A DNA stretch of 64,000 nucleotides, taken from contig NZ_CP087968.1 of NCBI RefSeq assembly GCF_024703895.1, positions 2,170,001 through 2,234,000 on the forward strand, read 5' to 3'. Source of the DNA: Nocardioides sp. B-3. GTDB lineage: Bacteria; Actinomycetota; Actinomycetes; Propionibacteriales; Nocardioidaceae. The stretch's first letter is position 1, and every line of letters begins with the position of its first letter. This document shows positions 9,516-18,931 of the stretch, in pieces. Position numbers and translations under genes: made by a program. A model generated the notes under the pieces. That model saw only the letters and a program-made list of their open reading frames with translations. It ran no database searches and was not told the DNA's origin.

Positions 9516-9655
9516 GGTGTTCCCCCTTCGCGCCCTTCGGGCGGCGTCCTACCGTTGTTGACGCAGTGGCTCGCCGTTTGGTTGCGAGGAAAATGACACG
9601 GGTCTGGACCGGTTCGGGCCCGTGGGCGCGGATTCGCCGACCCGCGGGTAGCCAT

Positions 9656-9661
9656 TAGGGT
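9656..9661 (+). promoter_or_regulatory. Candidate -10 hexamer for fba
   Basis: TAGGGT about 55 bases before the fba ATG. It would give a short leader carrying the GAGGAG ribosome-binding site at 9704-9709. A second possibility is TTGATC at 9674-9679 with TATTTT at 9696-9701 (16-nt spacing), but that would start transcription inside the ribosome-binding site. Confidence 0.4.
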
Positions 9662-9715
9662 CGGGTCGACAAGTTGATCGCACTGTTCTTGATCGTATTT
9701 TTCGAGGAGCTCTCC

Positions 9716-10752
9716 ATGCCCATCGCCACCCCCGAGGTCTACGCGCAGATGCTGGACGCAGCGCAGGAGAAGTCCTTCGCCTACCCCGCCATCAACGTCT
9801 CGTCGTCGCAGACCCTCAACGCGGCCCTGCAGGGCTTCGCCGACGCCGGCTCCGACGGCATCATCCAGTCTCTCGACGGGCGGCGCGGAATACCTCTCCG
9901 GCCCCTCGATCAAGAACATGGTCAGCGGTTCGGGTCGCCTTCGCCGCCTACGCCGCCGAGGTCGCGAAGAACTACCCCGTCAACATCGCGCTGCACACCG
10001 ACCACTGCCCCAAGGACAAGCTCGACGGCTTCGTCCGCCCGCTGATCGCCATCTCGGCCGAGCGCGTGGCCCGCGGCGAGAACCCGCTCTTCCAGTCGCA
10101 CATGTGGGACGGCTCGGCCGTGCCGCTCGAGGAGAACCTCGAGATCGCGCAGGACCTCCTCGAGAAGTGCGCCGCCGCCAAGATCATCCTCGAGGTCGAG
10201 ATCGGCGTCGTCGGTGGCGAGGAGGACGGTGTCGTCGCGGAGATCAACGAGCAGCTCTACACGACCCCCGAGGACGCGCTCGCCACGCTGCGCGCGCTCG
10301 GCAGCGGCGAGAAGGGGCGCTACATGACCGCGCTGACCTTCGGCAACGTGCACGGCGTCTACAAGCCCGGCAACGTCAAGCTGCGCCCGGAGATCCTGCG
10401 CGAGGCGCAGGCCGCGGTCGCCGCCGAGCTCGGGCTGGCCGCCGACGCGCGTCCCTTCGATCTCGTCTTCCACGGCGGCTCCGGCTCGACCGCCGAGGAG
10501 ATCGGCGCGGCCGTCGACTACGGCGTCATCAAGATGAACGTCGACACCGACACCCAGTACGCCTTCACCCGCCCGGTCGCCTCGCACATGTTCAACAACT
10601 ACGACGGCGTCCTCAAGGTCGACGGCGAGGTCGGCAACAAGAAGTCCTACGACCCGCGCGCTCGGGGCAAGGCCGCCGAGGCCGGCATGGCCGCCCGGAT
10701 CGTCGAGGCCTGCCAGAACCTGCGCTCGGCGGGCACCTCGCTCGGCGCCTGA
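9716..10752 (+). CDS. fba: Class II fructose-bisphosphate aldolase, frameshifted
   Basis: Zinc-dependent aldolase that interconverts fructose-1,6-bisphosphate with DHAP and G3P in glycolysis and gluconeogenesis. It is about 345 residues, as usual for actinobacterial Fba. Landmarks are FAYPAINVSSSQTLNAALQG, the zinc-binding NIALHTDHCPKDKLDG, SHMWDGSAVPLEENLEIA, EVEIGVVGGEEDGV, LTFGNVHGVYKPGNVKL, the phosphate-binding FHGGSGST and VIKMNVDTDTQYAF. Indels near 9869 and 9930 break the stretch GGAEYLSGPSIKNMVSG. The ATG at 9716 has GAGGAG six bases upstream. The gene is essential in most actinobacteria, so the breaks are likely artefacts. Confidence 0.93.
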
Positions 10753-10888
10753 CGCCTGCCTGATCCACTCGGCGCGCGCTTCGCCGTACGCCGGAAGACC
10801 CCCTGTCTCGGGCATGCGCGACCCCGGCCCCACTCGTAGGTTCGAGTGCGGCCGGGAGTCGCCCGGCCACACCACGGGGAGGTTCACC

Positions 10889-12341
10889 ATGCGTTCAGTC
10901 AGTTCACGGCATCGCCGATCACGCGCCGCCGTCGTCGGCGTCGGGGCCGTCGCCCTCAGCCTCGTCTCGGCCTCCGCCAGTGCGGTGGTGGCCGCCGGGG
11001 ACGATCCATTGGCACTCGCGACCGCGATGCTCGGTACGGCGACCGCGACCGGCGCTTCGCTGGCCGTGGACTACGAGTGCGTGGCCGATGACGGCGCGAC
11101 CGCCGAGGACGAGGGCGAGTGCCCGACAGGCGTCGGGGCCAGCCCGATGGCCGGCTTCCCCGACCAACGGCTCGACCTTCGCCATCATCACGTCGGGCAA
11201 CGCCGCGCTCGCCGACGATCCGAATGACGACGGCGGCTCGGGCCTGAGCTGGGGCGTCGACGCCACCCCGATCGGACCCGGTGTCTTCGACCACCAAGTC
11301 GTCCGCATCGACCTCGGCGCAGCGACGGGCAACTGCCTCGCCTTCGACTTCAAGTTCCTCTCGGAGGAATACCCCGAATACGTCAACTCCGGCTACAACG
11401 ACGCGTTCATCGCCCAGCTCAACACTGGTCGGTCACGGCCGACCCGGCCACCCAGTCGATCAACGCACCCGGCAACTTCGCAGCCGGTGTCGGTGACGCC
11501 ATCTCGGTCGACGGGGTCGGACCGAGCGCGATGACCGCCGAGCAGGCCGCAGGCACGACCTACGACGGGGCGACGCTGCCCCTGATCGCGCGCACGCCGG
11601 TCACGCCCGGCGCGACCAGCTCGCTCTACCTGACGATCTTCGACCGGGGGCGACGGGATCCTCGACAGCGCCGCCTTCGTGGACAACCTGCGCTACGAGA
11701 ACGTCAGCTGCTGCGCAGTGCAAGTCGCTCGCCGTCGACCCGTTCGAGGGGACGACAGGTGTGGTGGCGACGCCCGGCACGGCGGGTGCGTTCTCGCCGG
11801 ACCCGGCGACGTTCACGGTCCCGCTGACCAGCAACCTGCCGACCGGCCCGATCGACACCAACCTGACGGCGACGGCTGCCTTCCTCAACTGGGGTGACAT
11901 CGTCCCGCGCGTCAGCGCCCGCATGGCCGCGAAGGCCACCACGGCTCTCGGCTCCGGGACCGCGAAGATCCCGGCCGGTGGCGCCGGCAACCTCGTGCTC
12001 ACGACGACGCCGGAGGGCGTGGCCGCGGTCAAGGCGGCGAAGGCCGCGCCGGCCGTGCTGCTCGCGCAGGCCAAGGCAGCGATCCAGAAGGCCAAGAAGC
12101 TCACCAAGAAGGCGAAGAAGCTGAAGAAGGCGGCCGGGACGGCCCCGCCCCTCAAGGCGGCGAAGCTGCTCAAGAAGGCGAAGAAGCTGCTGAAGAAGGC
12201 GAAGAAGCTCAGGAAGAAGGCGGCCGCGCTGACCGCACAGAGCAAGGCCCTGTCCGCGCAACCGCTCGGCACGGTCGTCGTGACCATGACCAACACCAGC
12301 AACGGGAAGTCCGAGCTGCTGAGGATCCAGTCCCCCGCTGA
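10889..12341 (+). CDS. Secreted choice-of-anchor-L protein with lysine-rich tail, frameshifted
   Basis: About 484 residues after repair. It has a signal peptide (VVGVGAVALSLVSASASAVVAAG). The next domain matches choice-of-anchor L proteins: STFAIITSGNAALADDPN, then AFDFKFLSEEYPEYVNSGYN and DAFIAQLNT, then a jelly-roll-like SLYLTIFD. The C-terminal 150 residues carry a strongly basic array of KKAKKL-type units at about residues 400-450, reminiscent of histone H1 tails. The protein ends TVVVTMTNTSNGKSELLRIQ. Indels are near 11157, 11425, 11648, 11718 and 12334; the last is needed to reach the TGA at 12339-12341 just before a hairpin. The ATG follows GGGGAGG. Its function is unknown; surface or DNA binding by the tail is speculation. 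Confidence 0.7.
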
Positions 12342-12344
12342 GCT

Positions 12345-12387
12345 GTGTGGGTCGGGCGCTCCCCCATCCCGGGCGCTCGACCCACAC
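12345..12387 (+). terminator. Hairpin terminator after the choice-of-anchor-L gene
   Basis: Inverted repeat with 15-bp arms (12345-12359 and 12373-12387, one mismatch) and a 13-nt loop, starting four bases after the proposed TGA. Its position supports that stop. Confidence 0.7.
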
Positions 12388-12402
12388 GTTGGCCTCAGCG
12401 CA

Positions 12403-12430
12403 CGCCCGCCTCCCCGAGAGGAGGCGGGCG
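12403..12430 (-). terminator. Hairpin terminator after the M14 carboxypeptidase gene
   Basis: Perfect 11-bp GC-rich inverted repeat (CGCCCGCCTCC at 12403-12413, complement at 12420-12430) with a 6-nt loop, 12 bases past the minus-strand stop at 12442. It forms a back-to-back pair with the preceding hairpin. Confidence 0.65.
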
Positions 12431-12441
12431 CTGCCCATGAG

Positions 12442-14563
12442 TCAGCGGGTGAAGAGCTGCTGGCACACCCGGAGGTCGACCTTGACCTGCTGGCCGCGGT
12501 CGACGACGACCGGCACGGTCTCCAGCACCCGGCCGTTCTGCTCGCAGGTCAGGGTCCAGGCCTCGATCAACGGCGCCGTCTGCTGCTCCGTGGCGTTGTA
12601 GAGCGAGGCCACGGCCGTGTAGGTCGGGGTCACGGAGGCGAAGTTGATCACCCGGATGACGTAGGTCCCCGGTGCCGGGGCGTTGATCGTCACCTTCTCC
12701 TTCTCGGCCGCGAAGTTGCCCGAGCTGCCGACCGCGGTCAGCGTCCCGTCGGCGTTCTTGCGGTAGACCTCGAGGTCCGGGTCGTCGGGGGTCGGCCAGT
12801 CGAGCGTGATCTGCAGGATCTCCCGGTCGGTCTCGGTGACCGTGAAGTCGTGGTCGACCGAGGTCGTGGGCGCCGCGGTGCCGGTGAACGTCTCCGAGCG
12901 GGTCGGCTCCTCGGCGAGGACCTTGACCAGCCGGGACTGCACGACCGGGCGGGTCGAGGGGTTGACGTCCCACACGAAGCTCTTGCCGCTGGTGACCATG
13001 GTGGCCTCGAGGGAGTCGGTGAAGTCGTTCTCTGGGCTCCGGGTGGGCGTGGAGAACTCCTTGCGCAGGCGCAGGGTCGCACCGGCGGGTGCCTTGCCCG
13101 AGATCACTGAGTGGGTGGCCCGGTCGATGGCGCTCTCGAACGCCACGAGGTAGGCCTCGCGGTTGCCCTTGCCGACGAAGGCGCCGGCACCGAGGTATTC
13201 GTCGACGACCTTCGCGAACGGCGGGTGGAACTCGTCGGGCCCGATCTCGAACGTGTAGCCGAAGCCGCCGGTCGCGTTGTAGGACCAGTCCTCCGTGGTG
13301 CCGGTGGTGTCGTACAGCTCCCAGCCGTGGATGTTGGCGTAGCCGTTCTGCGCGGCCATGTCGGCGCCCAGCTCCTTCAGCGCGTGCTCGTCGGGCGCGT
13401 CGCCGACCGGCAGGCCGTCATGTCCGATGGTCGTGGGGTTCACGCCGTTGGGACGCAGCACCGAGGTTGGAGAACGTGTGGTTGGAGATCATCATCGTGA
13501 CCCGGCGGTTCGAGATCAGGTTGCGCACGTTGCGGGTCTCGGGCTCCGAGAAGGGCCCGGCGCCGCGGTAGGTCGGGTCGGCGAACAGGTCGGACGCACC
13601 GGGACCGCCCCAGAACCCGCCGTAGTTGCGGTTGAGGTCGACGCCGATGCCGAAGCCGCCGGGGCTGGTCGCGCTGAAGGCGGCGCAGGTGCCGTCGGGG
13701 GTGTCCCTGGTCGTCCACGACGCGACAGTTCTTCCGCTTGTAGGCGTTGCCGGGCGTACCGAGGATGGCGGCCGTGCCACCGCCGTCGAGCTCCGCGCAG
13801 GTCGACGGCCCGGCCGTCGGTGTAGGACAGGTGGAAGCCGTCGGGGTTGGCGACCGGCACGACCACCATCCGGCCCTTCTGGGCGAGGCCGGTGATCCGG
13901 GGATCGCCGGCCTTGATGCCCTTGACGAGGTCGATGGCGAACTCCATCGCGTGCTCGCCCGAGGGCCACTCGCGCGCGTGGTGCAGGCCGAACATGGCGA
14001 AGGTCGGGCGGCCGTCGCGGCGGGCGACGTCGGCGGCGATCTCGACGCCGTAGGTCGCGCGACCGTCCATCGTCGGCTCCGGCAGCGTGATCAGCTTGAC
14101 GATGTCAGGGTTGTCGCTGGCAAGCGCCTTCAGCTCCGCGTTGTAGTCGGCCGGGCTGCGGTAGGCGTCGCGCCCCGACGGCAGGGCCGTGCGCAGCGTG
14201 GCGGCCGCGAAGAGGTCGTCGAGCCGGTTGATCTCGCCCTGACGTCGCACGAGGTCGGGGATGCGTACCTCGAAGGTGAACCCGGCTGCCTGCAGCGCCG
14301 AGCGCTCCGGGGCGGAGTGCAGGACGACCTCGACGTAGTCGTGGCCGGCATGCTCGGTGAGGTCGAGCCCCGGGGTCTGGAGCCGGTCCTTGACGGCACG
14401 GGTCGGGGTGTCGACCGTGACGAGCTGGGGCGCGAACGTGTCGGTGAGGCCGAGCACGGTTCCCCTGGGCCGCCGTGGGTACGGCGAGGGCTGCCGCGGC
14501 GAGCGCGAGCGCTGCCGGGGCTCCGGCCGCCTTCAGGCGACGACGGGACGAACGAACGAGCAT
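12442..14563 (-). CDS. Secreted M14 zinc carboxypeptidase, frameshifted
   Basis: Extracellular metallocarboxypeptidase of about 707 residues. It has a signal peptide (APAALALAAAALAVPTAAQG), then a propeptide-like region. The M14 catalytic domain shows zinc ligands in FGLHHAREWPSGEH (HxxE), the substrate arginine/asparagine region DLNRNYGGFWGG and VANPDGFHLSYT, the third-zinc-ligand region MMISNHTFSN and the catalytic glutamate in GYTFEIGP. The C-terminal 200 residues look like beta-rich pre-peptidase (PPC-like) modules (APAPGTYVIRVINFASV). Breaks lie near 14465, 13795, 13715 and 13465. The ATG at 14563 follows GGAGGAAT. Its ending CEQNGRVLETVPVVV may aid secretion. Confidence 0.85.
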
Positions 14564-14657
14564 GATTCCTCCGAAGGGGGTGTGCTGCGGCGGATCGTCG
14601 CCGCTTCCTCATCAACGGCGGGACGTGGCCTGCGTCACGCCCCCCGGTGCCAGCGGC

Positions 14658-16389
14658 TCAGCGCACGCCCGCGTTCCCGGGGATGTCGTCGGGATCGCCG
14701 TACGGCGATGTGTGGGACTGGTGCTCGGTGAGGTCCTTCTGCACGCGCGGGTCGTCGGCGTCGGCGAAGTAGTCGAACGGGATGGTCTCGTCCCTGCCGT
14801 TGGAGACCTTCAGGGCGTTGAGGACGGCCGTGAGCACGACGGTCACCAGCAGGTTGAGCGCGAACGCCGTCATGGCGATGTAGCCCATCTTCTCCGGGCC
14901 CGGGATCAGGGCCAGCGAGCCGCCGAAGTGCTTGCCGGTGACCGGGTTGATCACCCGGTAGGCCTCGACGGTGCCGTACACGATGCCGACCGCCCAGCCC
15001 GCGAGCAGGCCCCAGCGGTGGAACCAGCGGGTGAACAGGCTGAACACGATCGCCGGGAACGTCTGGAGGATCCAGATGCCGCCCAGGAGCTGGAAGTTGA
15101 TCGCGTTCTGCTTGTCCAGCGTCAGCACGAAGACCCGGGGCGAACGCCTTCACGACCAGCGACATCAGCTTGGAGACCTTCGCCTCCTGAGCGGGGGTGG
15201 CGTTCTTGTTGAGCCACTCCTTGTAGATGTTGCGGCTGAAGGTGTTGGCCGCCGCGATCGACATGATCGCCGCCGGCACGAGCGCGCCGATCGCGATCGC
15301 GGCCCGAGGCGACGCCGGCGAACCACGCGGGGAACATGTCCTCGAACAGCTGCGGGATGACGAGCTGGGCGTTGGGCTCGCCGTCGAGCCCGATCGGCGT
15401 GGTGCCGGCCGCGATGGCCACCCAGCCGAGCAGGGCCAGCAGGCCGAGCACGAAGGAGTAGGCCGGCAGGATCGCGGCGTTGCGACGGATCGTGTTCCTC
15501 GAGTTGGAGGACAGGGACGCCGTGATCGAGTGCGGATACATGAACAGCGCGAGCGCCGAGCCGAGCGCGAGGGTGGCGTAGGCCCAGCCGGCTCCGACGC
15601 CGGGCATGAAGGAGGACGTGGGCTTGATGCCCGCCTCCACCGCGGCGGCATTGTTCGCCGTCATCTTGTCCCGGGGCGGCACCGAAGATGTTGTCCCAGC
15701 CGCCGACCTGACCGGGCAGGTAGATCACCGCGACGATGATCACGAGGTAGATCAGGATGTCCTTCACGAAGGCGATCACCGCGGGTGCACGCAGGCCGCT
15801 GGAGTAGGTGAAGGCAGCGAGCAGCGCGAACGCGATGAACAGCGGCAGGTCCTTGGCGATGATGTTGTCGCCGCCGCCGAGGCCGGCCACCTCGAGCACG
15901 GCCTCGGATGCCGACCAGCTGCAGGGCGATGTAGGGCATCGTCGCCACGAAGCCGGTGACGGCCACGGCCAACGACAGCGATCGCGCGTCATGGCGGCCC
16001 CGGACGAAGTCGGCGGGAGTGACGTAGCCGTGCCGGTGGCTGACCGACCACAACCGCGCCATGAAGATGAAGATGATCGGGTAGAGCACGATCGTGTAGG
16101 GCACCGCGAAGAAGCCGGCGACGGCTCCGGTCGCGAACATCGCCGCGGGCACGGCGACAAACGTGTAGGCCGTGTAGAGGTCACCGCCCAGCAGGAACCG
16201 GGTGATCCAGGTCCCGAACTTGCGACCGCCCGTGCCCCACTCGTCGAGCGACTCGAGCCCGTCACCACGCTTGAAGCGCGACGCCATGAAGCCCGCCACG
16301 GTGACGATGCCGAACAGGACGATGAGGACGCTGAGGGCGACCCCGTTGATGCCGGGGTCCGCTGCCATCGGCAGCACGAGGGCCCTCAT
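14658..16389 (-). CDS. Sodium:solute symporter, monocarboxylate (MctC/ActP-like), frameshifted
   Basis: SSS-family cation symporter of about 577 residues with some 13 membrane segments. It resembles corynebacterial MctC and ActP, which take up acetate, pyruvate or propionate. Typical blocks are DEWGTGGRKFGTWITRFLLG near the N-terminus, GDLYTAYTFVAVPAAMFATG, GYVTPADFVRGRH, LFMYPHSITASLSSNSRNTI and IAAANTFSRNIYKEWLN. The tail is soluble (DPRVQKDLTEHQ). Breaks are near 15913, 15675, 15305 and 15140. The start ATG at 16389 overlaps the DUF3311 stop by four bases (ATGA), so the two are translationally coupled. The GPR1/SatP gene at 27.3 kb is a second acetate-type carrier. Confidence 0.83.
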
Positions 16390-16661
16390 CGCTTGCCCCC
16401 GTTGTTCTTCCGCGCGGCGAGGGTGAGGCGGTAGGCGCCGTACGTCAAGGCCGAGCAGAGGAAGACCCAGAGGAACTGGTACCAGAAGAAGAACGGGAAG
16501 CCGAAGAGCTCCGGCTCCACCTTGGTGTAGGTCGGCACCGCCATCAGCGCGACGATCGGGATGACGAGCAGCACGCCGGCCGCGATCATCATCGCCCTGT
16601 TGGTCGGAGGGGGCCCGTCCTCAGGGCGCGGCCGGTCGGTTGGTTCGTTCCCGAGAGTCAT
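16386..16661 (-). CDS. DUF3311 small membrane protein, symporter partner
   Basis: A 91-residue intact protein with two membrane segments (AAGVLLVIPIVALMAVPTY and FFWYQFLWVFLCSALTYGAY) and a basic C-terminus. DUF3311 proteins are found immediately upstream of SSS permeases, as here, and are presumed to be accessory subunits or assembly factors, like YhdT beside PanF. The minus-strand hexamer TATCGT at 16668-16673 sits 6 nt before the ATG, again fitting a leaderless start. Confidence 0.8.
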   Translation of the reverse strand: MTLGNEPTDRPRPEDGPPPTNRAMMIAAGVLLVIPIVALMAVPTYTKVEPELFGFPFFFWYQFLWVFLCSALTYGAYRLTLAARKNNGGKR

Positions 16662-16716
16662 TCCGGCACGATAGCGCGCCGGCTGTGACGGGGGTCACCC
16701 CCCGCCGGGTCTGTTG

Positions 16717-17129
16717 TCAGCCCGGGAGCGCGTCGTACGCCGCAGCGCTGGAGTCGCGCAGGAACTCCGAGCACCGCTCCCACTCGGCCGTCTCGCCGAT
16801 CGCGCGGGCGCTGAGGGCGAGCAGGGCCGGGCAGGTCAGGAAGCCGCGGTTGGGGGCGTGCTCCCACGGGACCGGGCCGTGGCCCTTCCAGCCGTTGCGG
16901 CGCAGCATGTCCAGCGAGCGGTGGTAGCCGACGCGCGAGTAGGCGTAGACGGTCACGTCGTCGGCGCCTTCGGCCTTCGCGAGCTCCGAGAACGCGGCCC
17001 ACGCGGCGGGGGACTCCGGGTGTCGGCGTACGACCGCAGCAGCGGCCTCTCCGCCCGCCAGCTCCGCGGCCGCCGGGTCCTCGGGAAGATGGGTGGGCGG
17101 GGGCCTGCGAGAAGATCGACGTGTGACAT
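16717..17129 (-). CDS. DUF3151 family protein, frameshifted
   Basis: About 137 residues matching the actinobacterial DUF3151 family: MSHVDLLAGPPPTHLPED at the N-terminus (after adding one C near 17105), AWAAFSELAKAEGADDVTVY, YAYSRVGYHRSLDMLRRNG and WEHAPNRGFLTCPALL. Its function is unknown; it looks cytosolic and alpha-helical (TPR-like). The gene is commonly found close to fba in actinobacteria; here about 6 kb containing transport and peptidase genes lies between. The ATG at 17129 is preferred over upstream in-frame codons because it restores the conserved N-terminus. Confidence 0.75.
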
Positions 17130-17156
17130 GGCGCAAGAATGCCATGCCCGAGCTGG

Positions 17157-17555
17157 TCATTCGCGGGAGCGTGTGAAGCTTTCTGGCGGCCAAGGGGAGG
17201 GGCGGGGGTTCTCCGCCCCGGGCGCCGGCTCGGAATTCACCGGGGCCTCCTCGACCTCGTCCCGGAACCGCTCCTCAGAGCGGCGGACGAACTCTCGGAA
17301 CAGGTCCGCGTTTCCATCGGTCCGGCGCACGAAGCTCTCCCAGTCGGACCTACCGTCCCGGACCTGCCGGGCGAACTCCTGCATGTCTCGCCCCATGTCG
17401 CCGCGCGCAGCGATCTCAGTGAGTTCCTTCTTCTCGTCCTCGGTCAGCAGCGGTCGTTGTCGCTCGGCCGTCAATCGCTCCCGTGCCTCGGCCAGATCCG
17501 CGTGTAGCCGCGCACGAGCTGTGGCGATCGCCTCGCGACCGTAAGGGTCAGCCAT
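17157..17555 (-). CDS. Hypothetical charged helical protein
   Basis: A 132-residue intact frame, strongly charged and predicted to be helical (REAIATARARLHADLAEARE, RPLLTEDEKKELTEIAARGD), ending in a proline-rich tail. No signal peptide or membrane segment. Its ATG at 17555 overlaps the end of the WXG-like gene by 8 bases, so the two are coupled. A role as chaperone or partner of the upstream protein is a guess from position. Family not recognised. Confidence 0.55.
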   Translation of the reverse strand: MADPYGREAIATARARLHADLAEARERLTAERQRPLLTEDEKKELTEIAARGDMGRDMQEFARQVRDGRSDWESFVRRTDGNADLFREFVRRSEERFRDEVEEAPVNSEPAPGAENPRPSPWPPESFTRSRE

Positions 17556-18528
17556 TGCTGGGCGCGGCGGGCAGGTTGACAGGGTTGAGCTCGTCGTAGA
17601 GGACCTCGAGGTAGCCGACGATGAGGCTCAGCACGTCGAGGAACATCTGAATCTTGTCCCACGCCTCCTTGACCTTGTGGAAGGCGTCCCACGCCTTCAT
17701 CGCGAACTTCGCCCGGCCGTAGATCGGGATCCACTGGCTAGCCCGGGCGCTGGCCACCGTGTCGAGCGCGAACAGGATCAGGTCGATGGCGAGCTGGGCC
17801 ATTTCGACGGCGTCAGCGGCGATGTCCGCCAGATGCTTGGCGACCCGGTCGAAGTCGATCCCTTGCTTGTCGAGGATTTCCTTCCACTCGTCCATCCGAA
17901 TGATGGTGGCCGAGGCGGCGTCGCCGGTCCACGTCTTCGCGACTATGACGTTGGCGTTGCGGAGATACCGGGAGTAGCTGCTGGTCGCGGACCCGACGGT
18001 GTACCACGCGTTCGACTGCTTCGAGACCTCGACGACGTCACCGACCAGCCAGTCGGTCACCTCGCGCCGCACGTCGTAGCCACAGACCGTCTCCGGGGCC
18101 CGGGCGAGCTGATCGAACGGGAAGCCGAAGTCGATCTCGGGCAACTCGGACTCGGTTGGCGACGGACTCCCGAAGTCGGTCAGAGGGTTGCCGTAATAGG
18201 TGGCAGATCTGCCGTCGTCCGTGATGGTGGCGCGTCCGCCGTGACGCTCGGCCTCCCGGCCGTCGGTGGTGCGAAAGTCCTGCAGTGTGCGGTCAATCGC
18301 GACTGCGCTGGCGCCCATCAGGGAGATCTGGTCAGCGAGCAACTGCTTGATCTGCGGGAGTAGTGAGGCGTAGCCGGCGGCGAGCGGGTCGAGCAGTTTG
18401 CCGAAGTCCGTTCGGGTGCAGTGGGAATCGGCAAAGCTCGACGTCTTGCGGAGATATCCGGAGACGTCGTCGACGACGTCGGCATAGCCTCTGAGGTCGC
18501 CGAGCTCCACTGTTGTCGCGTTGCTCAT
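17548..18528 (-). CDS. WXG100/ESX-like helical protein
   Basis: A 326-residue intact frame. Residues 1-90 form a helical hairpin (TTVELGDLRGYADVVDDVSG ... QISLMGASAVAIDRTLQDF) resembling type VII secretion substrates. A linker follows. A second unit contains W-T-G (VAKTWTGDAASATIIRMDEW) and long helices (IDFDRVAKHLADIAADAVEM). The C-terminal third has hydrophobic helices (MAQLAIDLILFALDTV, MFLDVLSLIVGYLEVLYDEL). The ATG at 18528 is chosen over the upstream in-frame codon at 18648 because GAGGA lies 8 bases before it and the ESX-like helix starts there. No secretion machinery is in the window, so export is inference. Confidence 0.55.
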   Translation of the reverse strand: MSNATTVELGDLRGYADVVDDVSGYLRKTSSFADSHCTRTDFGKLLDPLAAGYASLLPQIKQLLADQISLMGASAVAIDRTLQDFRTTDGREAERHGGRATITDDGRSATYYGNPLTDFGSPSPTESELPEIDFGFPFDQLARAPETVCGYDVRREVTDWLVGDVVEVSKQSNAWYTVGSATSSYSRYLRNANVIVAKTWTGDAASATIIRMDEWKEILDKQGIDFDRVAKHLADIAADAVEMAQLAIDLILFALDTVASARASQWIPIYGRAKFAMKAWDAFHKVKEAWDKIQMFLDVLSLIVGYLEVLYDELNPVNLPAAPSNG

Positions 18529-18604
18529 GTGAAAGTTCCTCAGGTTGGCGTGACCGGGGGTTGCCCCTTTGCGGGCTTCGTCAAACGTGATGGGCTCACG
18601 ATCC

Positions 18605-18931
18605 TCACCCCGGGCGGACGACGATGGCCAGCAGGGCGCCGCAGGCAAGCGCAGCCCCGACTATCAGCAGCCACTGGAGGCTGCGGCGCCACGACCTCAG
18701 CTGCGAGATCAGCAGCGCGAAGGTCACCGCGACGCCCAACACGATCGTCGCCACGCGCGGTGCGGTCGGTGCGTCCGGACTCAGTGCGGCGACCGTCGCA
18801 CCGAGGAGGGCGATGATGCCCGCCAGCCGGAGGGCGTAGGAACGAGTGATCGACTCGAACATCCAGCCAGCGAGTCCCGCGTTGGAGGTGTCGTCCGGTA
18901 TGTCTAGGGGGTGCAGGGGCTTCTTGGTCAT
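18605..18931 (-). CDS. Small three-segment membrane protein
   Basis: A 108-residue intact protein. Its N-terminus MTKKPLHPLDIPDDTSNAGL is cytosolic, then three hydrophobic segments follow (LRLAGIIALLGATVAALSP, ATIVLGVAVTFALLIS, WLLIVGAALACGALLAIVV). The ATG overlaps the lysS stop by four bases (ATGA), placing it in an operon lysS, this gene, the WXG-like gene and the 132-residue gene. No family recognised. Confidence 0.6.
   Translation of the reverse strand: MTKKPLHPLDIPDDTSNAGLAGWMFESITRSYALRLAGIIALLGATVAALSPDAPTAPRVATIVLGVAVTFALLISQLRSWRRSLQWLLIVGAALACGALLAIVVRPG

Noticed and set aside
12085..12225. Short regular repeats that could suggest a CRISPR array or tandem repeat element
   Set aside because: They are codon-level repeats of AAG-rich KKAKKL units inside a coding region, with no unique spacers.
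11761..13110. Extension of the choice-of-anchor-L frame to 13110
   Set aside because: It would run through two hairpin terminators and antisense to the M14 carboxypeptidase; a one-base shift near 12334 gives a stop just before the first hairpin.
17548..18648. Longer start at 18648 for the WXG-like gene
   Set aside because: The added 40 residues overlap the upstream gene and are not helical; the ATG at 18528 has a good ribosome-binding site.
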